NCBI RefSeq assembly: GCF_000208745.1 | Contig: NC_030850.1 | Location: 20,259,528 to 20,323,527, forward strand | Source of the DNA: Theobroma cacao | Lineage: Eukaryota; Streptophyta; Magnoliopsida; Malvales; Malvaceae | DNA length: 64,000 nucleotides | Reading direction: 5' to 3' | Shown here: in pieces, positions 1 through 11,928 of the stretch | Layout of the letters: every line of letters begins with the position of its first letter | Numbering within the stretch: the first letter of the stretch is position 1 | Position numbers and translations under genes: made by a program | The notes under the pieces: generated by a model | Database searches by the model: none | Seen by the model: the letters and a program-made list of their open reading frames with translations, nothing else | Told to the model about the DNA's origin: nothing

Positions 1-1065
1 ATTAGTTAGCTTTGTGATAGAGGTTTTAGTGTATGCTTTGATTCCCATTCATGTCAAGTAATTGATGTTAACACTAATGAAGTAGCATTTATTGGCAAAA
101 AAATTAAGAATATGTATGTCATTTTTCTTGATGAAATTATGACTAGTAAATCATGCTTTATTGCCAATGATGTTTATGATAGTTGGTTGTGGCATAGAAG
201 GTTATGACATGCTAATATGCACACAATTTTAAAACTTTTGAGAAAAGACTTAGTCATTGGACTTCCAAAGATATCATTTGAAAATGACAAGGTTTGTGAT
301 GCATATTAATTTGGAAAAGAAGATAAAAGTTCCCTTAAATCTAAGAAAGTCATATAAACTTCTAGGCCACTTGAACTATCACATGTTGACTTGTTTGGAC
401 CAATCACGGTTGCTAGTCTAGGAGGCAAGTCATATGGCTTTGTTATTGTAGATGATTACTCTAGATATACATGGGTATATTTTCTTGCTCATAAAGGTGA
501 TACATTGCTAACTTTTGTTAAACATCGCAAAAAGAGTTCAAAATGTAAAAAGCCTCACTATTGTTAGTGTTAAAAGTGATCATGGTGGTGAATTTGAAAG
601 TGAGAACTTTGAAATTTTTTGTAATGAAAATGGTTTTGACCATAATTTTTTTGCTCCTAGAACTCCACAACAAAATGGAGTGCTTGAAAGAAAAAATAAG
701 ACCTTGAAAGAAATGGCAAGGACAATGCTTTGTGAAAACAACTTGCCAAAATATTTTTAGGCTAAGTAATGAATACTGTAGCTTACATTTTAAGTAGAGT
801 TTTCATTAGAGCCATGATTTCTAAAACCCTTTATGAGCTTTACAAAGGAAGAAAACCAAATATTTCTCACTTAAGGAGTTTTGGATGCAAATGCTTTGTT
901 TTGAACAATGGAAAACACATCTTGGGAAAATTTGATGTCAATAGTGATGAGGCAATCTTCTTAGGCTATGCATTGAGCTATAAAGCATATAGGGTGTTTA
1001 ATAAAAGAACTCTAGTTATAAAAGAGTCAATTCATATTGTTTTTGATGAGACTAATAATGCATAA
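1..1065 (+). pseudogene. Copia (SIRE-type) pol: GAG-pre-integrase and integrase, decayed
   Basis: This is the integrase part of a Ty1/copia polyprotein; the element enters from beyond the left edge. In the first 330 bases the GAG-pre-integrase finger reads WLWHRRL then HAN, and later a Cys-Asp-Ala-Tyr where the second zinc Cys is expected, so the HHCC finger is damaged. The integrase core follows with its acidic triad visible: Asp in SHVDLFGP (about 380), Asp in KSDHGGEF (about 575) and Glu in QQNGVLERKNK (about 685). In-frame stops occur near 206, 307, 355, 760 and 1064, so no integrase can be made. Family assignment is sure; the SIRE assignment rests on the RNase H end and the extra ORF downstream. 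Confidence 0.88.
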
Positions 1066-1352
1066 AGAAAGGTAATGCTTGATGATGATGATGTAGATGA
1101 CATTGAGAAGAAAATGGAGAATATGAGCTTGGATAGCAAAAAAAATGATGAAGAAAGCTCAAACAAAAAAGATGATGATGAACCAATGTTAGAAGACTTG
1201 CAAAGAGCTGAGAAATAGCACAATGATCTTTTTAGAAGCTAGAGATTTGTAAGGAATCATCCTCAAGAACTCATCATTGGTAATCCCTTGGAAAATGTCA
1301 AAACTAGAAAGGGATTAAAAGAAGCTGTGAGTATCTTGCATTCATATCACAA

Positions 1353-2187
1353 GTGGAACCAAGGAACTTTGAGGAAGCTAAAAAGGAAGAGAGTTGGATG
1401 ATTGCTATTCAAGAAAAATTGGGTCAATTTGAAAGGAATAAGGTTTGGACCTTAGTTCCAAGGCCAACCAATCATCCAATTGTTGCTACAAAATGGGTAT
1501 TGAAGAACAAGATGGATGAGTTGGGAAATGTGCTAAGAAACAAGAAAAGGTTAGTTGTTCAAGGATACAATTCAAAGGAAGGTATTGATTATGATAAAAC
1601 CTTTGCCCCAGTAGCTAGATTAGAAGCTATTAAACTCTTACTAGCTTATGCATGCTTTATGAACTTTAAACTATTTCAAATGGATGCTTAAAGTGCATTT
1701 CTTAATGACTTTATACAAGAAGAAGTATATGTTGAACAACCCCTTGGTTTTAAAGTGTTTGATAAAATTATTCATGTTTATAAATTGCATAAAGCTCTTT
1801 ATGGATTAAAACAAGCTCTTAGAGCTTGGTGTGAAAGACTTTCTAAGTTCTTAACTGAAAAAGGATATTCTAGGGGAAGTGTAGATAATACTTTTATTTA
1901 TTAAGAAAACTGAGACTAATTTGATTGTTGTTCAAATTTATGTTGATGATATAGTATTTGGTGCTATTAATGAAAGGTTGTGTGAGAATTTTGCTAAAGA
2001 AATGCAGGGAGAATTTGAAAAGAGCATGATGGGAGAACTAAAGTTCTTCCTTGGTCTACAAATTAAGCAATGTGAGGATGGAAAATTCATCAACCAAGAT
2101 AAGTATACCAAAAAAAATGCTAAAAATATTCGGTGTGATGAATATGAAGTCAATTGGAACTCCTATGAGCCCCTCCACAAAGCTTGA
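1353..2187 (+). pseudogene. Copia reverse transcriptase, decayed
   Basis: This is the reverse transcriptase domain of the same copia polyprotein. It opens with the usual copia lead-in (EPRNFEEAKK, then WTLVPRP and ATKWVLKNK), continues through GIDYDKTFAPVARLEAI, and reads KALYGLKQA near 1800. The catalytic motif YVDDI lies at about 1942-1956, followed by ELKFFLGLQI. A stop after FQMDA (1689) and a frame change near 1900 break it. It shares strand and order with the integrase upstream and RNase H downstream, so this is one decayed pol rather than separate genes. Confidence 0.9.
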
Positions 2188-2890
2188 CAAATATAATAAA
2201 GGAAAAGATAAGGATCAAAAACTCTATAAAGGTATGATTGGTTCACTTCTTTATTTGACTGCAAGTAGGCCTGATATCTTATTTAGTGTATGCCTATGTG
2301 CAAGTTTCCAATCATGTCCCGAGGAATCACATTTGATTGCTGTGAAAAAGATTTTTAGATATCTCTTGGATACTCAAAGCTTAGGTTTGTGGTATCCAAA
2401 AGGTTTATTTTTTAATCTTTTTGGCTACTCTGATTTTGATTTTGCTAGTAGTAAAAATGATAAAAAAAACACTAGTTGTACTGGTCAATTCCTTGGAAAC
2501 ATGCTTGTGTCTTGGTCTTGCAAGAAACAAAATCCTGTTGCTCTATCAACTGCTGAAGCTGAGTATATATCATTGAGTAGTTGTTGTGCACAAATTCTAT
2601 GAATTAGATTGTAGTTAAACAATTTTCGAATGGCTATACATAAAGTTCCCATATATTGTGATAATATGAGTGCCATTAATATCTCCAAAAAACCTGTTCA
2701 ACATTCTAGGACAAAGCCCATAGAAATAAGACATCATTTCATTAGAGATCATGTGCTTAAGGGAGATATTGAAGTAGATTTTGTTGATACCTTGCATTAA
2801 TTGGCTGGCATTTTCACAAAACCATTGAATGAAGAACAATTTTGTAGAATTAAGAGAGATTTAGGAATGATTGATGTTGATGAAGTTTAA
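2188..2890 (+). pseudogene. Copia RNase H and end of pol, decayed
   Basis: This is the RNase H domain closing the copia polyprotein. Readable stretches are GSLLYLTASRPDILFSV, a Ser-Asp-Phe-Asp stretch, VALSTAEAEYISLSSC with the catalytic Glu, and YCDNMSAINISKKPVQHSR. The last part reads HHFIRDHVLKGDIEVDFV, then GIFTKPLNEEQF, and stops at 2888-2890. That tail is characteristic of the SIRE/Maximus lineage of plant copia elements. A stop after CCAQIL (about 2602) and one near 2800 interrupt the frame. Confidence 0.88.
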
Positions 2891-3430
2891 ATTATGCTGA
2901 ATTGATCATGTTTTTGATGATATATTGCATGATGATTATGTTTATCTCTTGGTGTAATTGGTTAGAGAATACTTTTTGATTAGTTAAAGGAACTATACAT
3001 GGAAAATAAGATTCACTCTAATTATTTAAAGACCCCCGTAATCAATTAAAACAATTATGTGTTATGGAAGATAATTAGAGTCAGTGAGGTAACAACCAGT
3101 TAACAGCTCTCTTAACTGATTAATGCAAGTCTGGTAGTTAGAAAGCTTTCAAGTCAGAAACATAGTAATCAATTAAGGCTTATTCTAAGAGGAAATTTGT
3201 GGAAGAGAAGCTATCACGTGAGAATTTTCTTTTAAAAAAAAAAAAAACTGGGCAGGTGGTACGGGACATCACCCACTCAAAACGTGGGCAATCGGTTATG
3301 AACTCCCCATAAAAAGACCCTCCACCTACTTAGAGAGTCAGTTACACTGAAAGTCAATATCTAGGAGCCTTTAGATTTTCCTCTCTTTACTTTCCTCTGA
3401 AACCCGAGAAGCCCTAGGAAAGAAAATCCT
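2891..3430 (+). promoter_or_regulatory. Spacer between pol and env-like ORF with promoter-like features
   Basis: No protein is visible between the pol stop and the Met codon at 3431. The stretch carries about eight copies of a 9-10 bp motif of the type TAATCGGTTA or TAATCAATTA (for example near 2955, 3039, 3113, 3166 and 3288). The same motif is arrayed in the 3' LTR of this element. A CACGTG box lies near 3217, and CATAAAAAG, a possible TATA box, lies at 3309-3317, about 120 bp before the Met codon. I infer a second promoter serving the downstream ORF; the sequence shows the elements but not activity. Confidence 0.5.
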
Positions 3431-5331
3431 ATGGCAAAAACATCTCTTACCCATAAAATAGCTAAAAAGGAAAAAGGAAAGTTGATGATTCTCCATCACA
3501 CACCCTTAAGGAGAAAGGAAAAACCAAAGAATCTTCAATAGAAAAGAAAAAAGGAAGCAAAAAGAAAATGACAAAGAAAGAAAAAGGATTGAAAAATGCA
3601 AGAGCCACAGCAAGGAAAGGTATTAGTTTTTCTTCTCAGATTTGAAAAGACTTGCTTGCTGATAGATTTAGGAAGATTGAGAATGCTACAATTTCTTGTG
3701 AAAAATGTTTTACTAGGAATGTTTTAATGATTCACTGAGAGTAAAAGAAGATCTAAAGAGATATTTTGAAATACTAAAGTTAAGGTATATGAGAACATTT
3801 GGAGATAGAATGTTTAGCTTTTCTTTAGTTAAGGAATTATATTCAAACATTGCTATTGACAAAACTGAACTGGAAGATCAAGAAAGATTTACAGAAGATA
3901 GCTTAAATGTGTTCTTAAATGGTAGAGATTTTCAAATTAATGCTCAAAATTTAGGAGAATTTTTCAAAAACTGAATTTGAAGTAGGAGTACAAGATGCTT
4001 GAGAAATATGAGTCGAACCATTTGTGGGAAATTGTCACTAGTGAAAGGGAAAAGTTTCCACCTAGAAGTTATGCTAGTGAAATTAAGAATGCTCAGCTTA
4101 GGATTCTCCATTATTTTCTTGCAACCACTCTACATGGAAGAAGTAACAATTTTAGTTATGTAAATGCACCAGACTCGTGGCTGATGGAAGTAGTTTTTAA
4201 TGAAATCCCACTAAATGTGGGAAGGTATATGGTAAAAAGAATCAAGGCAACCCTATTGGGGGACAAAGCAAGCTTGTCTTATGGCAATATTCTTACAGCT
4301 TTGGTAAAAGAGAAAAGAATCTAGAATGAAAGATTTTAATCTAATCTAACCAAAAACAAAGATTAGGGGATATTTTTAGGGAGTGTGCTGAAGATGGGTT
4401 ACAAGATTGAGAGAAATGAGTGTATTATGGTGACAAAAGGTATACCTCTGCCCCCTCTAACTAGAAGTTCTTCAACACCTTTCACTAGGACTAGTCAACC
4501 CCCTCTTCAAAATGACATGATGTTTAATCTCCTTATGAGAATCGATGGGAAATTGACTGATCAGGTTGAGAAGATTGAAGAAAAACTTCAACAGCTTGGA
4601 GCCTTGTTACATCCAGCCAAGGAAACAAAATCTCCTAAAGCCCTAACCATTGCTGCAAGTCAGTCCAGTGAGAGAGCAGCTATAGAATATTTTAAAGGTG
4701 TTGTTTCTGATCATTAAGAGGAAACTAGACGAGAAACACCTAAAGAGTATGCTGAACAAGAAGAATAGGGAAAGGAAAAGTCAAAAACCATAGAAGAAAA
4801 TGAAGAAGAAAGAGGAATGGAAAAATAAGCAACCATAGAAGAGAATGAGGAAGAAAAAGAAATAGAGAAAGACCCTAAATGGAAAAAAGGTACTCAACTG
4901 GTGGCAAGAGTGGTGCAAGTTCTTCTAGAGAATCTGAAGAAATACTAGTCTTTGACTTTATCAGAGATTTTCTCAAAAAGGCTAGATATGACCAGGCATA
5001 ACAACAAGTAGAGATACATCAAGAAGTTCAGTCAACTTCACAATAGACAGAACAAACTTTAGGAAAGGCAAATCCAAACAAGGGTAAAATTGTTGATACT
5101 TCTCTTGTCATAAAGCAAACTACAAGGAGGGGAAGAAAAACTATTGCCACCAAGACTAAAACCTTTAGAAGAAGAAAGTTTGCCAGACTAGCATTGACCT
5201 CCACTCAAACGTCCTTCAAACATGTAGCCACCTAGTTCATTTCATCAGACTCTTCACCTCGCTCTTCTCCCAAACCTCTCAATGTTCATTTTAGCACTGA
5301 CAAATCCTCACCCTCATCTAATTCAACTTAA
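3431..5331 (+). pseudogene. Env-like third ORF of the copia element, decayed
   Basis: This open-frame remnant lies between pol and the 3' LTR, where SIRE-type copia elements carry an extra ORF often called env-like. The N-terminal part is very Lys-rich (3431-3620). The middle (3789-4324) reads in two frames and includes LRILHYFLATTLHGRSN and YMVKRIKATLL, resembling the conserved block of the 'putative plant transposon protein' family. The 4385-4717 part contains a likely coiled coil (LTDQVEKIEEKLQQLGALL). The rest to about 5330 is Glu/Lys- then Ser/Pro-rich. Many stops and frameshifts make it a pseudogene. I see no signal peptide or clear membrane segment, so an envelope role is only by position. 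Confidence 0.6.
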
Positions 5332-5810
5332 AACCTTTTTTAGATGATGTCAAAAAGGGGAAGAAAAATAAGAAGATAAGAAAATAGGATTAGGAAGTAA
5401 AGCTAATAAGAATAATGAACTCAGTCCTTAAGTTATGTTTTTATTATCTTTGCTTTGATATTTTTTTTGTTTATCTTATGATGAACATTGCTGAACAATG
5501 TTTGTGTCAATTATATGATTTATGATGGTGTTATGTGCTGAGCAATGTTTATATGGGTTATGTGGCGTATGTTGTGCTGAGTTTTTATATTTTTATGTTG
5601 AACTTATACTGAATGGTTGAAAATTGAATATATACATACATATAAGTATACATATATGCTCTTGTGTTTGAATGGCCTTATGTTCGATAATTTTAATAAG
5701 CATATACTCAAGGGGAGCAATCCTCAAAACTGTACAAAAAATTCTTGTCATTTACAAACATTGCACTCTTAATCAATGAGTGTTTTGTCATCATCAAAAA
5801 AAGAGGAGAA
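5332..5810 (+). promoter_or_regulatory. Copia 3' untranslated region ending in a polypurine tract
   Basis: No ORF is seen. Immediately before the 3' LTR, at 5796-5810, lies an uninterrupted purine run (five As, then AAGAGGAGAA). This is the expected polypurine tract that primes plus-strand DNA synthesis. The upstream part is AT-rich and starts with a purine-rich stretch. Confidence 0.75.
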
Positions 5811-7183
5811 TGTTGAGTCCATATGTTTTTGATGATAACAAAACATTCTTCATTCATTAATATCTAATCTTGTTATCTAAGTATGTAGGATTTAATTTAA
5901 CACCCCTAACAAAGATGTTAATTAAAGGGAAGTCAAGGAGCTTGTTAAGTTTAATGAAGAGTTAATTAGTTAAAAGGGAAAGAACAAGTAATGAACAAAA
6001 ACAAAACCTTAGTAATTGATTATCAAGGGACCTTAATCAATTAAGGCATGGCTGAGTGATAAGCTAAAGCAAAACAGAATATGATAATCGGTTAAGAGGT
6101 TTAGGTAATCGGTTAGAGCACAAGGTCCTAGTATCTTTAGGTGGCAAAAACAAGTTTGAAATATAGTTGACCGTTGAAGGGAGCCAAAATGGACAAGTTC
6201 AAAATATGAAGATCTTCTAGTCGATTAAAGCTAATTTTAATCGATTATGGTTGAAGGAAGTAAAGCTTCAATTAGTTAAGGAAGAGCTAACCAATTAGAG
6301 GAAGACTACTGTGTTTGTGTGGAGAAGTGAAAATAGAAAGTTTACAATTGATTAGAGCATGCCATAACCAATTAGAGGAAGTCTGCTAAAGAAGAGCAGT
6401 CTAAAAACAGAGAGCTCTTAATTAGTTAAAGCCTCTTATAATCGGTTAGAGCAGAGAACATAGCAACAAGACAGTGTAAGGTAGATAAGTTGTAATTGGT
6501 TAAAGTTGCCTGTAACCGATTAGCCGAAGTCTGTCTGTCTTTTTGAATTTAAACGTTAGTGGACAAAATACAGCTAGAAGTGCATCAGAGTTATTTATAA
6601 CATCTAGAAACTATTTCAACAGAAAAATCTGTCTCCTTAGGTATAAAAGGAAGTTCCAACAATTAAAGAAGATAGATTTAAGGAGAAAATAGCCATTTTG
6701 AGCAAAAAAGCCAAACATCCTTCACCAAAAACAGTTATTCTTCATTTTAACTTCAGAAAAAGTGTTTGAGCTTAGTTGTAATATTTCCATATTTGTAAAG
6801 GTACTTAGTTGCACTTCTTTTTCTTCTTTTTCTTGGGAAATTAGTGGGAAGCACTTTAAAGATTGTTGTAAGGGATTTGAGTTTAGGTTAGAAGCTTACC
6901 TTGTAAATGCTTGGTGAAAATTGTTAATTCCATTAGTTTAGTGAAGTTCGAATTGAAAATCCTTGATTGGGAGATCAAGGTAGCGGACATAGGTCAAGGG
7001 GACCGAGTTACTATAAGTAGCTTTGCATTGTCCACTTCTATTTATCCTTCCTTAGTGTCTTTTAGCCACTAAAAGCTTTATATTTATTTTCCTCTAATTA
7101 GTTAAAAGCTTTATCTTTTAAAAAGGGCTGAGCATATAATTTTTAATACTATTCACCCCCTTAGCACTCCATTAGGACTAACA
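5811..7183 (+). repeat. 3' LTR of the SIRE-type copia element
   Basis: The LTR starts TGTTGAGTCC directly after the polypurine tract and ends ACTAACA. This gives the canonical TG...CA ends and a length of 1373 bp. The end is preceded by ATTCACCCCCTTAGCAC, which closely matches the LTR ends of the copia copy at 19942-23306. A TATA box (TATAAAAG) is at 6642-6649. The U3 part holds a palindrome array, listed separately. The 5' LTR lies outside the window, so divergence and target duplication cannot be judged. Confidence 0.9.
6011..6530 (+). repeat. Array of TAATCGGTTA-type dyads in couplets
   Basis: About seven couplets of a near-palindromic 10-mer (variants of TAATCGGTTA, TAATCGATTA and TAATTAGTTA, in either orientation) stand upstream of the TATA box. 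In the clearest couplet both members are TAATCGGTTA, starting at 6085 and 6106, exactly 21 bp apart. The others are spaced about 19-21 bp. Most differences between copies are C-to-T or G-to-A at the central CG. Confidence 0.85.
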
Positions 7184-7900
7184 TGAGAGTCTTTCTAGGG
7201 GTTTTCCACTTTGTTACTGTATTCTTTTACTTCAAAATGAGTCAAGGGCATCTTTGTATTGTCTTAAGAATGTTTGGAGCTATTAAACACAAGTTTGAAT
7301 TAGATCTGACCATTGCTGAAGCTCAAAGGTCAACTATGACGCTCTTAGGGTCGACTATGGTTGTTTAAAATCTTGAATTTGGGCTTTTATAATTAACTCT
7401 TGATGTTTTTTACTTGATCCACTTCCAGAAGCTTGTGATTTTCAAAGTCTAGCTTGGTGTACTCAACTATAGGTGCTTGAGGATTGATTATGGCTTCTCA
7501 AATCATCAATTCTTACGAGTGTTCTGTCTCAAGGTTGACTATAACTTCATCAGGGTTGACTATGGCTACTCAAATCTTAAATTGTGCTTGCATTTTGTCT
7601 CAAGGTCAACTATAGCTTCATTAGGGTCGACCATGGCTTCATGTCTTCATGATTTTTCATTTATTCTTGCCACAAGGTCAACTATGGAGCTTATAGGGTC
7701 GACTATGCCTTCTCTGTTTCACAATTCTTTAGTCATTTTCCACCATTTTGCCATAATGTCGATTGGACGTTCTCTAAGGTCAACTATTGCCTTCTGTCTT
7801 CAAGATTCCTTGACTTTTTGACTCTTCACTTCGACTATTTCTTCCATGCTTCCTTCTTATAATCAAGAATTAATCAAAGTATGTTTACTTTATATTTACT
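7184..7900 (-). repeat. Copia LTR fragment in reverse orientation
   Basis: This abuts the copia 3' LTR at 7183/7184. It carries four couplets of GGTCAACTATGG / GGTCGACTATGG (7328-7700), each pair spaced 21 bp. Read on the minus strand these become CATAGTCGACC couplets, like those in the plus-strand copia LTR at 44489-46074. That likeness is the only basis for the call. The right boundary is unclear, I found no target duplication, and short open frames across it (such as 7477-7821) follow the repeats and are not genes. Confidence 0.55.
7328..7705. repeat. GTCGAC couplet array, period about 90 bp
   Basis: Four couplets begin at about 7328, 7534, 7603 and 7677. In each, the start-to-start distance of the two members (for example GGTCAACTATG at 7328 and GGTCGACTATG at 7349) is 21 bp. 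First members are often GTCAAC or GTTGAC where second members are GTCGAC, the change expected from loss of a methylated CG. Confidence 0.85.
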
Positions 7901-9584
7901 TAGCTGAAAACTCAATGTTTCAAGAAGCTTTGTGATGTTCTCTAATCATGAATTTGCTTTTCAAACATTTGTATAATTTTAAGAGGGTCAAAACACAATA
8001 TTAGACAATTTCAAATGCTTAAGTTCAAAACTAAGATATCATGTAATTTTTTCAAATCAATACATAAGATATTTAATGCTAAGACCAATAGATCAAAACA
8101 AGAGGAAGTAGCTAATAAACCCAAAATCATTCCCAAATTTAGGAATTTCTTTAGAGTGAACATTGCTATACAGAAGATGAAATAGGTTTTTCTTTTTATT
8201 TAGATGACTATCTAGAGGATGAATCAGCCAACATATTCTAGGAATGGGATTTAACCCTTGGTTGTAAAGCATGTCACATGCTTTACATAACTAACCTAAT
8301 TAACTTAACCTTTTTTGTATTAATTTTTCAATTTTAGTGACATGGGGTTTTTAGCTAACCATTCCCTCCTAGAAAATGACAATCCAAACTACTCTTAATT
8401 AGGTGCTTTAATTTCTATTCTGAAAATGGCATAGGGCGTTGTCTTTCATCTGTTTGGCTTATTAAAATCATACTAATATATTTTGGTGGTGGCAATCTTT
8501 GCAAATATGATATCCTTTGTTTAAAGTAGCTTGTGTTAAGCTTATGAATGTAGTGGTATAGAAACAATATTTATAACTAATTTGGTCATTTACAACATTT
8601 TTTTTCAATCACTATTGGAATCAAATCATCATTTATCATATAGGTAAATATACAAATATGTTTTTTTATCCTAATTTATTTTTCTTTTTCTCTTGTATTG
8701 GTATGAAAATGTGTGATCCATGCTGTTTGTTTTCTGTTACATGTCAAATTTGTTTAATCCATAAAAGTAATTATTGTTTATGTGTAAGTCTTTGCTTGAG
8801 GCTCTTAAGGATTTATTTTAGATTAATGAGTTAATCCTTTTCTTTTCATGTTTTGGTTTTGTTATCAATAATTTTTTCCATCGATTTCTATTTACAAGTT
8901 TTACCCAAATTGGCTATGTTTGGGTTGTCGTTGTTGAAGTTTGCTTTACTTTTTATTTTACTTCCCTCTGTTGATCTACGATAGTTTATTGTTACTATAG
9001 TTTCTTGGTTTTGGTGCTCACAAGTTTTAGTATTAAACTATTTCATGTTTTGGTGCTTGAAATTGTTTGAGTGTTTCTCCCTTATTAAGCATTGGTTGAA
9101 TGAAGGTATTAATGAGAAAGACTGTGGAAGTGATTTTATGTTAGATAATGCACAATGTTCTACAAATTTTGAAGAACATGAAAATTTAAAGTTTGTGAAG
9201 TATTGTGCATCATCTAGGATAAAGTGATTGTTGCTGCAAATGATTACATTTTTGGTATATCAGAAGTTTTTCCTTCCCCTTACTTGAATCTTGGTATCGT
9301 TATATTTTCTACAAATGTTTTAGTGGAGCTTACTTGAGTTATGAACCTATAGCTAGTGACAGTAACTACTGCATATTGTGCACAATGCTTAGCTTTGATT
9401 GGGTAGTTAACAGAGTCCTATCTTTTTGATTTGGGTTCGATTGGTAGTTGATACAATCTTATTACCTTTGATATATGGTTAATGACTATCATGTATCTGA
9501 CCACTTTGGTGCTATGGCACACTTTGATTTGGTTGTCCATGCTACTTAGTGCTCCACGATCTATTTGAAATGATATTTGACACT
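7901..9584. other. Unassigned AT-rich stretch
   Basis: I find no protein match, TG...CA ends or repeat structure. The longest open frame (9045-9227) has no recognisable motif. It may be more decayed LTR sequence. Confidence 0.4.
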
Positions 9585-9830
9585 ACGAAATTCGGACTTG
9601 ATATTGTTTTGAATTTTAGACTTTGGTATTGATATTGTTTCGGCATTGGACTTTGGGTTTGACATTTGTTTAAATGTCAGTATTTGGATTTGACATTTGT
9701 TTTAACCTTGGTGCTTGAGTTTCGTATTTGTTTGATGTTGGCAATTGGATTCGGTATTCATCTGACCTTGATATTTGGGTTGGGTATTTGCCTAACTCTG
9801 GTATTTAGACTTGGCTTATTCAATTTACTA
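9585..9830 (+). repeat. Degenerate minisatellite, about 30-bp unit
   Basis: About eight imperfect head-to-tail units of roughly 30-31 bp follow one another. Each is built as TATTTGGNTTNGNTATTTG plus a tail ending CTTGG or TTGG. The best-preserved four lie between about 9685 and 9810. Confidence 0.6.
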
Positions 9831-10292
9831 TGAATTATGTTATTTATGATATCCATTAGTTTTCTTCAAGGGTTTTCTAAAGGTAATGACATTATTTCAT
9901 TTTGAAACTAAACCTTGTTTTCCTTAACATATTTTACAAAAATTTTTAAACCTCATATTTATTAATTGATTTTCTCGAAAATACTTGAACGTTTTACAAA
10001 CTATTATTCTCATTTCAAAGGCTTATAAATGGGTTTTCAACAAAACCTTATAAAATCATTTTAAATGAGTTTGTATCCATTGAAACGATGATTTGAGATC
10101 CCTTGGATAATCTATCATACTAGACACATAACTCGCACCTTGGGATGTTTGATTTTGTTTGGGGATTTAATTCCCAAACTCTTTGAATATTTGATATGTT
10201 TGAAATGAAAACTTTGATATTCTTTGGAATAGATTATTTACATTATTTTTGAAAGTATCTTTGATAAACACTCTCTCGTTTAGCTTGTTCCC
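9831..10292. other. Unassigned flank of the B1 insertion
   Basis: No gene or repeat is recognised. The last five bases, TTCCC (10288-10292), are the left copy of the target duplication of the next element. Confidence 0.4.
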
Positions 10293-11530
10293 TGTGAGAC
10301 CTTGACCTTTATAGACTCGTAAAGGAAAATATACACGATATCCCTGATCAGGGGTAATTTCGTCATTTCCTTAGTAAACTCATAAAAGTAAGATTTTTAA
10401 ATAATATTATGGTCTAAGTAGGCCTAAGGCATAAATGGATGGTGAAATTAGGGGTAAAATGGAAAGAAAACCAAAATTTCGATAATTTTCACGGTAGGGG
10501 CAAAATGGTCATTTTTCACCTTAGGTTAAAATTTTAAGTTTTTATGAACTCGAGTATGTTTAGACCATTATGGACCTTGTCCTAGTGTCAAAAGAACAAA
10601 AAGATTGCATAAAAGATTAGAGGATAGTAAGTTAATTGGTGGAGGGGCAATTTCATAATTTTAAAGGAATGGATAAATTTGGCCTATAAATATCTTGAAT
10701 TTCCAGCACCTTCTTGAAATTTCCAGTAGCTTGTCTTGTTCTTCCTTCTTCCCTCTCACGTTTCTTCAATTCCTCCATGGGAGCTTTCTTCAAGCTTCCA
10801 TAACTTTCTCTCTTTAGCTTCAATTTTCATGCTTATGGTGCACTTTTCCATAAACCTTTGTGCTATTTGATCCTCTCACTTTAAAACCCTTGATAAATCT
10901 CATTTTTGTACTTTCTCTCACTAATTGGACATTTTAGAGAGAGAAAGAGAGAATTACCCCATTGATTTGGAAGCAATTGGAAGAGAATTTGACTACAAAT
11001 GAGCCTTAGCGTAAGTGATTAACTAAGCTCGATTTCTAGCTACAGAAAATGGCTAGTAATTGGGATTTATGAGCTTTTTTATTGTTGAGTATGTTCATTA
11101 CTTTTAGTGATTAAGATAGTGAACATAGATGGCCATTTAATGTGGCAATTGAAAGCTAGCTAAGAGATAGCTTTTAGCGTTCATAATGTGTAAATTGACC
11201 TACTGATTATGCTAATGTGATCCTAGGTTCTAAGGAAGCCCCATCATCTCATTTGGACAATTAAGGGAATTGGAGTCATCTAAAGGCTCTACAATCAATT
11301 GGTGAGTGCACTGCCTTCAAAACTTGTTTTGGAAAATATAATGTATTTGCCACCCATTTGAATAAATTATCAAGTTTTTCATAAAGACAAGTGCCTTAGG
11401 AACAAGCTTTTGCAAAATGGTTTTATGTTGTGATATGTGATTGCTATGGATTCATGCACTATTGTAGTATGATGATATATAAATGTGTGTGTTGTGCATG
11501 ATGAATAATATTGTGTATAATGACTGTAAC

Positions 11531-11715
11531 GTGTGTGTGCACGATGTGGGGGGATGCACATGCCGGTGATGATAGTGGCGTGAGAGATGGATGATGATAG
11601 TGCCCGTGTGCACGATGTGGGGGGATGTACACGATGGCACTGATTGTGCAGGATGTGGGGGGATGCACACGATGGTGCCGGCTATGTGCACGATGTGGAG
11701 GGATGTACATGAGCC
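11531..11715 (+). repeat. Stem-loop array in B1 (four units)
   Basis: Each unit has short inverted arms around a G-rich loop containing GATGTGGGGGGAT or GATGTGGAGGGAT. Arms include CGTGTGC (11605-11611) with GTACACG (11627-11633), and ATGTGC (11684-11689) with GTACAT (11705-11710). Each of these pairs fully if one G-U pair is allowed. The array lies about 850-1030 bp downstream of the TATA box, so it would be transcribed. Confidence 0.75.
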
Positions 11716-11928
11716 GGGTGTGATTATGATGATGTTGATGTTTATCTGTGTAATTATGCATATCTAGACTTATGAAATGAAAACTTATGAATGTGATATA
11801 TGATGACATATATGAGAAATTTGATACATTGCACTTTGGGAATTTTCATGTGTTGTATGTTTATTTTATTGGTTTAGCAAGATGGCCTTTTCGTTGAGTG
11901 AGGGGAAACTTTTCTCTTGTTGCTTTGT

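Noticed and set aside
9045..9227. 60-codon open frame in an unassigned stretch
   Set aside because: Too short, no motif, and no splice or promoter context to support a gene.
11379..11809. Three overlapping minus-strand open frames rich in His, Thr and Pro
   Set aside because: They are read through the B1 stem-loop array; the repeated peptide follows from the repeated DNA and is present in several frames.
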